Assembly (NCBI GenBank): GCA_963668535.1
Contig: OY764867.1
Coordinates: 248,001-312,000, forward strand
From: F22 sp963668535
Lineage (GTDB): Bacteria; Bacteroidota; Bacteroidia; Bacteroidales; Bacteroidaceae
Length of the DNA stretch: 64,000 nucleotides
Direction: 5' to 3'
The position numbers and the translations under genes are program-made. Shown piece by piece: positions 16,670-23,967 of this stretch. Numbering within the stretch: position 1 is the stretch's first letter; each line of letters begins with the position of its first letter. The notes beneath the pieces are model-generated. The model was not told where the DNA came from. It saw only the letters and a program-made list of their open reading frames with translations, and did no database searches.

Positions 16670-17713
16670 ATGAAGAAGGAAAGAATCCTAGTAACAGGTG
16701 GAACTGGTTATATTGGTTCTCACACTGTTGTGGAACTACAAAATGCGGGCTATGAAGTAATCGTAGTAGATAACTTATCAAATAGCAACGCAGATGTGAT
16801 TGATAATATTGAAGCTGTATCAGGTATTAAACCTGCATTTGAGCATTTAGATTGCTGTGATTATGCTGGTTTAGATGCTATGTTTACTAAGTACCCAGGC
16901 ATTAAAGCAATTATTCATTTTGCAGCAAGTAAGGCTGTAGGTGAGTCAGTTCAAAAGCCATTGCTCTATTATCGTAATAATATTGTATCTCTAGTAAATT
17001 TACTAGAATTGATGCCCAAACACAATGTAGAAGGTATTGTCTTCTCTTCTTCATGTACAGTATATGGACAGCCTGCTCCAGAGCACCTACCAGTTACAGA
17101 GAATGCTCCATTACAGCCAGCAGAATCTCCATATGGAAATACAAAACAAATAAACGAAGAAATTGTTCAAGATACTATTAAAAGTGGCGCTCCAATAAGT
17201 GCTGTTCTTTTGAGATATTTTAATCCAATCGGTGCACACCCTAGTGCATTGTTAGGAGAATTGCCAAATGGAGTTCCAATGAACTTGGTACCATTTATTA
17301 CGCAAACAGCAATGGGCATTCGTGAACAACTAAGTGTATTTGGTAATGATTACAACACACCTGATGGTTCTTGTATTCGCGATTACATCAATGTAGTAGA
17401 TCTAGCTAAGGCACACGTTATTGCTATTGATCGTATTCTAGAAAAGAAACAAAAAGAAAAAGTAGAGATTTTTAATTTAGGAACTGGACGAGGTTTATCA
17501 GTACTAGAACTAGTAACTACTTTTGAAAAAGTAACTGGAGTAAAGCTAAACTACAAGATTGTAGGTCGTCGCTCTGGTGATATTGAACAAGTTTGGGCAA
17601 ACCCTGAAAAAGCAAACAAAGAACTAGGATGGACTGCTGAAACTTCTACAGAAGACACGCTCAAATCAGCTTGGGAGTGGCAGAAAAAACTTAGAGAAAA
17701 GGGTATTCAATAA
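16670..17713 (+). CDS. galE: UDP-glucose 4-epimerase
   Basis: Interconverts UDP-glucose and UDP-galactose using tightly bound NAD (cytoplasm; Leloir pathway and supply of galactose for glycans). The 347-residue product is an extended short-chain dehydrogenase. It has the NAD-binding GGTGYIG at residues 10-16, VDNLSNSN, and the SSSCTVYG region. The catalytic Tyr155-x3-Lys159 lies in SPYGNTK. The sugar-binding part includes LRYFNPIGAHPSALLGE and DGSCIRDYINVVDLAKAH. Length is normal. It has its own consensus promoter and is followed by a hairpin-rich non-coding stretch. Confidence 0.96.
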   Translation: MKKERILVTGGTGYIGSHTVVELQNAGYEVIVVDNLSNSNADVIDNIEAVSGIKPAFEHLDCCDYAGLDAMFTKYPGIKAIIHFAASKAVGESVQKPLLYYRNNIVSLVNLLELMPKHNVEGIVFSSSCTVYGQPAPEHLPVTENAPLQPAESPYGNTKQINEEIVQDTIKSGAPISAVLLRYFNPIGAHPSALLGELPNGVPMNLVPFITQTAMGIREQLSVFGNDYNTPDGSCIRDYINVVDLAKAHVIAIDRILEKKQKEKVEIFNLGTGRGLSVLELVTTFEKVTGVKLNYKIVGRRSGDIEQVWANPEKANKELGWTAETSTEDTLKSAWEWQKKLREKGIQ

Positions 17714-17764
17714 GATTGAATATTCAAACAACAAACTCTCTAAGACACAAATAGATAATTATAT

Positions 17765-17976
17765 CACTCAAAATGAGTGTATTATATAAAGACTTTGAGG
17801 GATGATTACCCTCAAACCGTGACAGCATGATGCAATTTTCACCATGTGAATAGTGAGATTAGTTACCGTTTTCGACATGCAGTCGCGTAGTAGTTTTGTC
17901 GTGTTTTATTTTGTGTTTGTGTTGTGGCAGCATCTCGATGAGAATCGAGATGTTGTTTTTTTATATCTGCCACAAC
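17765..17976 (+). ncRNA. Hairpin-rich element after galE, ending in a terminator (candidate structured RNA or 3' UTR)
   Basis: Between the galE stop and the convergent cysteine desulfidase gene lie several short perfect hairpins in order: CACTCA/TGAGTG (17765-17779), TTTGAGGG/CCCTCAAA (17794-17816), TTCAC/GTGAA (17838-17850) and CGAC/GTCG (17873-17885). The intrinsic terminator CATCTCGAT/ATCGAGATG follows (17931-17952) with TTGTTTTTTT. A second, outer stem GTTGTGGCAG (17921-17930)/CTGCCACAAC (17967-17976) encloses that terminator and its T-run. There is no good open frame and no full-consensus promoter within the stretch, so it may be a structured 3' UTR of galE and not a separate gene. I recognise no known RNA family. 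Confidence 0.4.
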
Positions 17977-17993
17977 GTTATATAAACACTACA

Positions 17994-19343
17994 CTACTTA
18001 TTAATCATGATATCAATAATGACATCATCAGTTATCTTCATTCCTTCTTGAGACAAAGACCCAATATTGCGCAAGGTATCCTCTATATCTGTCGCGATAA
18101 TTCCATCTCCTCCCATTAAATACCGACCTCGCATTGCCAAAATTGCTGCATCAAAAGCTGCATAAGTACTTGTAGCAATTTTCATTGCACAAGAAGCTTT
18201 GGCTCCATCGCAAATAATGCCAGATAAATCGCCTAATGTATTCATGATGGCATGAGCAATTGTTTCAAATGGTTCGTTCTTTAAAAAACAAAATGCTCCA
18301 GAGACAGCTGCAGATGCACAAATCACTCCACAATAAGCACTCAAACGACCCACATTAGTCTTAATATGAACAGTAGCGGCGTGACTAAAGAATAAAGCAC
18401 GAATCAGCTCATCGTGAGAAATATTCATAAATTGAGCATAAGCAATTAAAGGCAAGGATGCAGCCAAACCCTGATTACCACTACCACTAGTAGTCATCAC
18501 AGGCAGTGGACATCCACTCATACGTGCGTCACTAGCAGCACTTGCTAATGAAGCTGCAACATTGCGCGCATCTTTGCCATAAAACCCAGACTCGATATTT
18601 TGTTGAATAAGCTGACCAATATTAATCCCATAGCGTCCATCTAAACCTTCTTGAGCAATTTTCTGATTCTTCTCAATAACATCATTAAACAGAGAAGATA
18701 TTTTAGAGATATCAATTGATTTGGCTACTTGATAAATTCCCCAAATACTCAATTTCTCTCTATCTGTCAACGGAGAATTGAAATCAGCATCGTTACACGG
18801 ACGTTTTAACACCTCATGCCCATCTTTGATAATTTCAGTTATATTTGTGTGCAGATGCTTTAATTCAACAGAAACACAATGTTTCACTTCACCAGACACA
18901 ACTTGACGTAATACAATACGCACATATAGTTTTGCTTCAGTCTGTTCATGGAATAACTGGATTTTAGTTTGCTTTATAAAATCTCTGACAGCTTCTCTCT
19001 CCTCATCTGTCACTTGAGATATGACCATAAGTTCCTTTTCCGACCTACCAGCAATCAATCCCATAGCGACAGCAGCTGGAATACCCACTAAGCCCCCACT
19101 ATTAGGTATTACTACACTTTTGACATTTTTGATCATATTGCCAGACACATGTATATCCACCTGATTAGGGATATCACCAAGAATATCTTTAGCCTTTGCG
19201 GCAGCATAAGCCAATGCAATAGGTTCTGTACACCCTTCTGCTGGAACGACTTCCTCCCGCAATATTGTCAGGATGTCTTCTTCAGAAATAGCTATAGGTC
19301 CCCCGTCCATAGTCTTGTTGTTTAGGTCATTTTGAATGTTCAT
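17994..19343 (-). CDS. L-cysteine desulfidase / serine dehydratase alpha-like protein (UPF0597)
   Basis: A 449-residue cytoplasmic protein of the iron-sulfur L-cysteine desulfidase (CyuA-like) family, which converts cysteine to pyruvate, ammonia and sulfide. The signature starts with PAEGCTEPIALAYAAAKAKDIL (Cys38). It continues with IPNSGGLVGIPAAVAMG, SGCPLPVMTTSGSGNQGLAASLPL and ICDGAKASCAMKIATS; the last carries the conserved cysteines expected to ligate the cluster. Length is in the family range. Some annotations call this family serine dehydratase alpha; substrate choice cannot be settled from sequence. It stands alone, convergent with galE. Confidence 0.85.
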   Translation of the reverse strand: MNIQNDLNNKTMDGGPIAISEEDILTILREEVVPAEGCTEPIALAYAAAKAKDILGDIPNQVDIHVSGNMIKNVKSVVIPNSGGLVGIPAAVAMGLIAGRSEKELMVISQVTDEEREAVRDFIKQTKIQLFHEQTEAKLYVRIVLRQVVSGEVKHCVSVELKHLHTNITEIIKDGHEVLKRPCNDADFNSPLTDREKLSIWGIYQVAKSIDISKISSLFNDVIEKNQKIAQEGLDGRYGINIGQLIQQNIESGFYGKDARNVAASLASAASDARMSGCPLPVMTTSGSGNQGLAASLPLIAYAQFMNISHDELIRALFFSHAATVHIKTNVGRLSAYCGVICASAAVSGAFCFLKNEPFETIAHAIMNTLGDLSGIICDGAKASCAMKIATSTYAAFDAAILAMRGRYLMGGDGIIATDIEDTLRNIGSLSQEGMKITDDVIIDIMINK

Positions 19344-19370
19344 ATTTTGTTGCTATTGTTAATTTATAAA

Positions 19371-19378
19371 CAAATATA
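19371..19378 (-). promoter_or_regulatory. -7 element for the cysteine desulfidase-family gene
   Basis: The minus strand reads TATATTTG about 28 bp before the start codon, with CTTG 21 nt further upstream (19400-19403) as a plausible imperfect -33 box. Confidence 0.5.
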
Positions 19379-19546
19379 AGCATTTTCATTGGCCTTACGC
19401 AAGATAGTTATCATGAAATGTTGTTGTTTGCAGATTTTAGGGATTGAAGACAAGTTCACCGAGTTTTTGTGATAATATAAAATATGTTTCAGCACTTCTT
19501 TGGTAGAAATAACAAATTACGACAATAGACATTCATCTCTTTTGAG

Positions 19547-19554
19547 TATCTTTG
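19547..19554 (+). promoter_or_regulatory. -7 element for the ykgJ-FMN-binding pair
   Basis: TATCTTTG, an exact TAnnTTTG match, 44 bp before the ATG at 19599. No TTTG lies at -33. Confidence 0.45.
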
Positions 19555-19598
19555 CGACCTAATTAATTGATTTTTGACACAAAAAAATAAGAAAACAC

Positions 19599-20093
19599 AT
19601 GAAGCTACCAGACGATTTGGTTTACCTTCCAGAAAAGGCCCAAAAAGTGGCCAAAGAAACCAAGACTTTTTTTAAACAAATAAAAAAACGCCGGTACAAC
19701 GAATTGGATCAACACGTCCAAGCACTTCATGAAGATATTTTTGAGGAAATTGATTGTCTTGAATGTGCAAATTGTTGCCGCACATTAGGGCCCATGATTA
19801 CAAACAAAGACATTGAACGTTTATCAACTGCGCTGCGCATAAAAGAACAAGATGTCATTGATAACTATTTACGTATAGATGAAGATGGAGATTATGTATT
19901 CAAGTCTATGCCTTGTCCTTTCCTATGCAGTGACAACTATTGTAACGTATATAAATATCGCCCCAAAGCATGTAGAGAATATCCACATACTAATCGCAAA
20001 AGATTTATACAAATAAGCTATTTAGCAATAAAAAACGCAGAGACTTGTCCTGCTGTTTACGAGATATTAGAACAATTAAAAGATGAATTTTAG
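19599..20093 (+). CDS. YkgJ-family cysteine-cluster protein
   Basis: A 164-residue cytoplasmic protein with the YkgJ metal-chelating domain. Cysteines are grouped as CLECANCC (about residue 50), CPFLCSDNYCNVYKYRPKACREYP and a late Cys (AETCPAVYE). The YRPxAC-R-x-YP block is the family signature. A Zn or Fe-S site is expected; the biochemical role is not settled. It is separated from the secreted FMN-binding gene by only 2 bp, so the two are co-transcribed. Confidence 0.88.
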   Translation: MKLPDDLVYLPEKAQKVAKETKTFFKQIKKRRYNELDQHVQALHEDIFEEIDCLECANCCRTLGPMITNKDIERLSTALRIKEQDVIDNYLRIDEDGDYVFKSMPCPFLCSDNYCNVYKYRPKACREYPHTNRKRFIQISYLAIKNAETCPAVYEILEQLKDEF

Positions 20094-20095
20094 CA

Positions 20096-20569
20096 ATGAA
20101 TAAGATGAAAAACTTAGTTATACTATTGGCATTGTGCTGTGGACTCAGCACATCCATTTGGGCACAAGATGACATAACCGACGTACAGCTCACCCAGCGT
20201 ATTTTAAAAAAATTAGGACACGCTAATGACGCCATCAAAACCATCTCGGACAATCAATGGGAATTAAAAGATGGCACCACAATTTATTCTTCTATTCCTT
20301 ATGGACAGGACATATATGGTTATCAAGACTGCACCCCTATGTTTATTGCAATCAAAAATGGCGTAGTCACCTCTGTTGCCCCTGGCCCTAATAAAGAAAC
20401 AGCAAGTTATTGGATATACCTAGAGGAGGAAAACCTCTTTGACAGTTGGAACGGAAAAACAATAAAAGAAGCAGAACAACTAGATGTTGACGCTGTTACC
20501 GGAGCAACATATTCTTCGATGGGTGTTATAAATACAGTAAGGGCAACTCTAAAAGGCATAGACAAGTAA
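20096..20569 (+). CDS. Secreted FMN-binding domain protein with flavinylation motif
   Basis: A 157-residue exported protein. The signal peptide (LVILLALCCGLSTSIWAQ) is followed by an FMN_bind domain. Residues 132-138 read DAVTGAT, matching the D-x2-[ST]-G-A-[ST] site at which NqrC/RnfG-type proteins receive FMN through a phosphoester on the last Thr (here Thr138, by homology). The domain is small and stands alone, with no membrane helix after the signal, so it should be a soluble periplasmic electron carrier. No ApbE flavin transferase lies in the window. The downstream hairpin is shared with nrdG. Confidence 0.8.
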   Translation: MNKMKNLVILLALCCGLSTSIWAQDDITDVQLTQRILKKLGHANDAIKTISDNQWELKDGTTIYSSIPYGQDIYGYQDCTPMFIAIKNGVVTSVAPGPNKETASYWIYLEEENLFDSWNGKTIKEAEQLDVDAVTGATYSSMGVINTVRATLKGIDK

Positions 20570-20583
20570 CAATACATGATACT

Positions 20584-20638
20584 ATAATAAAGAAGTGATT
20601 CTAATGGACTTAATCCATTAGAATCACTTCTTTATTAT
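20584..20638. terminator. 25-bp perfect inverted repeat, bidirectional terminator built into the nrdG 3' end
   Basis: The left arm is 20584-20608 (core AGAAGTGATTCTAATGGA at 20591-20608), the loop is CTTAA (20609-20613), and the right arm is 20614-20638, with no mismatch. The right arm contains the last codons of nrdG, whose stop codon sits in the loop. AT-rich ends on both sides would give U-rich tails in either direction. Confidence 0.85.
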
Positions 20639-21107
20639 TAATTGTTTTCTGAACATCAATCACTCTCTGATTGGAAGATCCACGCCACAATAAGCTAGTG
20701 TCTCTCAAGTCATGTTCGTACCTTCCATCAACAAGCACATCAACATACAGTAATATCTGAGAAAAATGTGAGTGAATGTACTCATAAGTATATCCAGACC
20801 ACAACCAAATGCTTTTTCCTGTTTTCTCTTTAATCAATCTGCATAAATGAGTCACAGCTTCATACTGCATCAACGGTTCACCTCCAAGTATTGATACTGG
20901 AAGATAATCAATATTCAGTTGATCATACACTTGCTCGACAGTATGCCAAGTCCCCGCATTGATATCCCAACTCTCTTGATTATGACAATGAGGACAACGC
21001 ATATTACAGCCTGAAACATACAGCGCATTTCTCAAACCGACACCATCCACAGAAGTGGAGTACACGATGTCCATTACCGCAAGATTCTCAGAAGATATTT
21101 TGTTCAT
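20610..21107 (-). CDS. nrdG: Anaerobic ribonucleotide reductase activating protein
   Basis: A radical-SAM enzyme that installs the glycyl radical on NrdD. The 165-residue product has the CxxxCxxC cluster motif CNMRCPHC (Cys34, Cys38, Cys41), followed by HNQESWD, and the SILGGEPLMQYEA segment that binds SAM. Length is typical of short NrdG. It starts 8 bp after the nrdD stop. Its last codons form half of a perfect hairpin terminator. The cluster motif and the position next to nrdD make the assignment secure. Confidence 0.96.
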   Translation of the reverse strand: MNKISSENLAVMDIVYSTSVDGVGLRNALYVSGCNMRCPHCHNQESWDINAGTWHTVEQVYDQLNIDYLPVSILGGEPLMQYEAVTHLCRLIKEKTGKSIWLWSGYTYEYIHSHFSQILLYVDVLVDGRYEHDLRDTSLLWRGSSNQRVIDVQKTINNKEVILMD

Positions 21108-21115
21108 ACGCTACA

Positions 21116-23344
21116 TTATTTTCTAGCTCCATGAATCACACGATCGTTCAATTCTGCTAATTTACCAGAATTCCATTTATCCGTTGTTCCAACCAAATAA
21201 CCTGTAATTCGTTGCAACCTGTCAATATAATCTGAGCCACATTTTGGACACACAGTCATGTCATCAGCTGTCTCATAATTACAATTCATACAACGGTTTC
21301 TATTATGATTGATAGAACCATAACCTATATTGTTCTGATCCATCAAAGCCACAATGTCTAATATAGCTTGTTCATTCTTAGTCGCGTCTCCATCTATTTC
21401 CACATAGAAGATATGGCCCCCACGAGTTATATCATGATACGGTCCCTCAATTTTTGCCTTGTGTACAGCACTACATTTATACCCTACAGGCACATGGTTT
21501 GAATTTGTGTAATAGTCCTTATCTGTTACACCAGGTACGATACCAAAAATTTCTTTGTCGCGTCGAGTAAATCGTCCAGAAAGTCCCTCGGCTGGAGTAC
21601 CCAATACACTAAAATTAAGTTGTGTTTCCGTCTTATACAATTCAACCTTTTCATTCATAAAACGAATAATGCGTAACCCCAATTTTTGAGCCTCATCACT
21701 TTCTCCATGATGTGCACCAATAAGGGCGGTCAAACATTCGGCCAAACCAATAAAACCAATACCAAGAGTTCCTTGCTTCAACAAATCCCCCACCTTATCA
21801 TCAGGACCATATTTTTCTGATCCATTCCACATACCAGACATCAATAATGGGAACTGTTTGATAAGTGCCTCACTTTGGAACTTATAACGATCCATTAGTT
21901 GTTGTTTAGCTGTATCAACTGCCTCACCAAGAAGTTTAAAGAACTCAGTAATACGCGATTCTTCTACAGGATTTTTGTACACCCGTAAAGCCAATCCAGG
22001 AAGATTCACAGTAGTAAATGACAAGTTACCACGCCCTATAGATGTTTTTTCACCATGCAGGTTTTCAAAAACACGTGTACGACATCCCATAGTAGCACAT
22101 TCATAAACATAACGCTTTGGATCATTAGCATCCCATTTCTTATGAGTATTAAATGTTGCATCTAAATTGATGAAATTAGGAAAGAAACGACGAGCTGTAA
22201 CCTTACAAGCAAGCTTAAACAAATCGTAATTTCTATCATCTACGTGGTAATTAGCTCCACGTTTCTTTTTCCATATCTGAATAGGAAAGATCGCCGTCGC
22301 ATTATTTCCGACTCCACGATAAGTCGATAATAAAAGTTCACGAATAACACAACGTCCCTCAGCAGAAGTATCTGTACCATAGTTGATCGATGAAAAAACC
22401 ACTTGGTTTCCCCCGCGAGAATGAATGGTATTCATATTATGAATGAAAGCCTCCATAGCTTGATGCACACGCACAACAGTATTATTGATAGCATGCTGTT
22501 TCACACGTGCATCTCCTGTTAAGCCAGTCAATTCTTTTTTCACATAGTCATCAATATCTGCCTCAAAGAGATGAGCATAAGCCGCCTTATCATCAGACAA
22601 CATCAAAGCCATCTTTTCTAATTCTTCCACATACGTTTTACGTACATATGGAGCTAGATAAAAATCAAACGCAGGAATAGCTTGTCCTCCGTGCATCTCG
22701 TTCTGAATCGTTTCCATAGAGATACAACTTATAATAGCTGCCGTTTCAATACGCTTAGCAGGACGTGATTCACCATGGCCAGCGTGGAACCCATTCTCTA
22801 AAATACGATCCACAGGATGATGCAAACATGTTAAACTACGACTAGGGTAATAATCCTTATCATGTATATGAATAATATTATTGTTGACAGCATCTTTAAC
22901 CTTATCCTTTAGTAAGAAATTATCCACATATGATTTGGTGGCCTCACTAGCCACTTTCATCATCATACCAGCAGGCGTTTCTGCATTCATATTGGCATTC
23001 TCACGAGTTATATCATTTTTTTTGGCCGCAATAATATCCGAAATGGTATCGTTGAATTTTGCATTACGAGCCATGTCACGTTTATGACGATAAATAATAT
23101 AAGCTTTGGCAACAGTAGGTAGATCATGGTGTATCAATTGCTTCTCCACCATATTTTGAATATCATCAACAGATAGTGTCTCATTATCCACATCTGTATT
23201 GGCAACAGCGTCTGCAATAGTCTGAGTTAGATGATAAGACTCTTTTTCATTAACAGCACTCATTGCTGCACCCACAGCTTGGGTGATTAAAGTCGAAACA
23301 AACGGTACACGACGTCCATCTCGTTTGATAACATATTCAATCAT
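21116..23344 (-). CDS. nrdD: Anaerobic ribonucleoside-triphosphate reductase (class III)
   Basis: Oxygen-sensitive glycyl-radical enzyme that makes dNTPs from NTPs in anaerobes. The 742-residue product begins with an ATP-cone regulatory domain (MIEYVIKRDGRRVPF...), which senses ATP/dATP. The catalytic barrel includes HIHDKDYYPSRSLTCLHHP. A C-terminal zinc site (CMNCNYE...CPKCGSDY) is followed by the glycyl-radical loop RITGYL, with the radical on Gly715. These parts are all intact. nrdG follows. A -7 element lies about 80 bp upstream. Presence of this system fits an anaerobic lifestyle. Confidence 0.97.
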   Translation of the reverse strand: MIEYVIKRDGRRVPFVSTLITQAVGAAMSAVNEKESYHLTQTIADAVANTDVDNETLSVDDIQNMVEKQLIHHDLPTVAKAYIIYRHKRDMARNAKFNDTISDIIAAKKNDITRENANMNAETPAGMMMKVASEATKSYVDNFLLKDKVKDAVNNNIIHIHDKDYYPSRSLTCLHHPVDRILENGFHAGHGESRPAKRIETAAIISCISMETIQNEMHGGQAIPAFDFYLAPYVRKTYVEELEKMALMLSDDKAAYAHLFEADIDDYVKKELTGLTGDARVKQHAINNTVVRVHQAMEAFIHNMNTIHSRGGNQVVFSSINYGTDTSAEGRCVIRELLLSTYRGVGNNATAIFPIQIWKKKRGANYHVDDRNYDLFKLACKVTARRFFPNFINLDATFNTHKKWDANDPKRYVYECATMGCRTRVFENLHGEKTSIGRGNLSFTTVNLPGLALRVYKNPVEESRITEFFKLLGEAVDTAKQQLMDRYKFQSEALIKQFPLLMSGMWNGSEKYGPDDKVGDLLKQGTLGIGFIGLAECLTALIGAHHGESDEAQKLGLRIIRFMNEKVELYKTETQLNFSVLGTPAEGLSGRFTRRDKEIFGIVPGVTDKDYYTNSNHVPVGYKCSAVHKAKIEGPYHDITRGGHIFYVEIDGDATKNEQAILDIVALMDQNNIGYGSINHNRNRCMNCNYETADDMTVCPKCGSDYIDRLQRITGYLVGTTDKWNSGKLAELNDRVIHGARK

Positions 23345-23422
23345 ATTCAGATTAATAGAGGGTTAGTATAATAAAAAATAATAGGTATCTAATTGACAAT
23401 CCTACTTCCCAAATCGGTTCGA

Positions 23423-23430
23423 CAAAGATA
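23423..23430 (-). promoter_or_regulatory. -7 element for nrdDG
   Basis: The minus strand reads TATCTTTG, an exact TAnnTTTG match, 79 bp before the nrdD start codon. No -33 TTTG is evident, which could mean activator dependence. Confidence 0.45.
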
Positions 23431-23932
23431 TACAAAACGGACAACTTTGAAAAGAAAATCAACGATAAAGTTTTCCAAAAAGATAACCAATATATATAGA
23501 ACCAATTAGAGATTTTATTATTATCACACTAGAGCAGAGAGTAAAACACTACTAAATAAGCCATAAATAAAGCAACTATAAAAAAACAAGGCTGCAACAT
23601 AACCTTTTTTCTTCTTCCAAATTTTGGTAACTAAAATATTTTTCCTAACAAACAATTAATCAAAATAGACACGCATTATAACTCTTGTATAAGTTTACCA
23701 AAACAAAATAACACATCATCACATATACCAGTTTATCAAATCCAACATATCTCCAATAAATAAAAACATGCCCTTTTCTTTGCCAAGAAACAATAATATA
23801 TCCACAAAGACATTATCCATTCGAAGATTGAAACTAGTGTCCCCTTATGAAATGAAGTAAAACATAACATAAAAAATAATCTGAAACCCATATATTCTCG
23901 TTCTTTTCCTACTCCACAATCGTGTTTTTTTG

Positions 23933-23940
23933 TATTTTTG
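23933..23940 (+). promoter_or_regulatory. -7 element for tamB-tsaD-maf
   Basis: TATTTTTG, an exact TAnnTTTG match, 28 bp before the tamB ATG at 23968. Confidence 0.45.
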
Positions 23941-23967
23941 CCCTAGTAAAAGGAAGCCTCATTATTG

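Larger units (their letters stand above)
23345..23967. other. AT-rich stretch between nrdD and tamB without a gene
   Basis: About 620 bp of A- and T-rich sequence between divergent genes. I find a -7 element for each gene but no convincing coding frame, tRNA, strong hairpin or repeat. It may hold long leaders or regulatory sites for anaerobic nrd control that I cannot identify. Confidence 0.6.

Noticed and set aside
23488..23501. NrdR-box-like CAATATATATAG upstream of nrdD
   Set aside because: It is two bases longer than the consensus core, only one copy is present, and it lies about 150 bp upstream beyond the -7 element. AT-rich chance is more likely.
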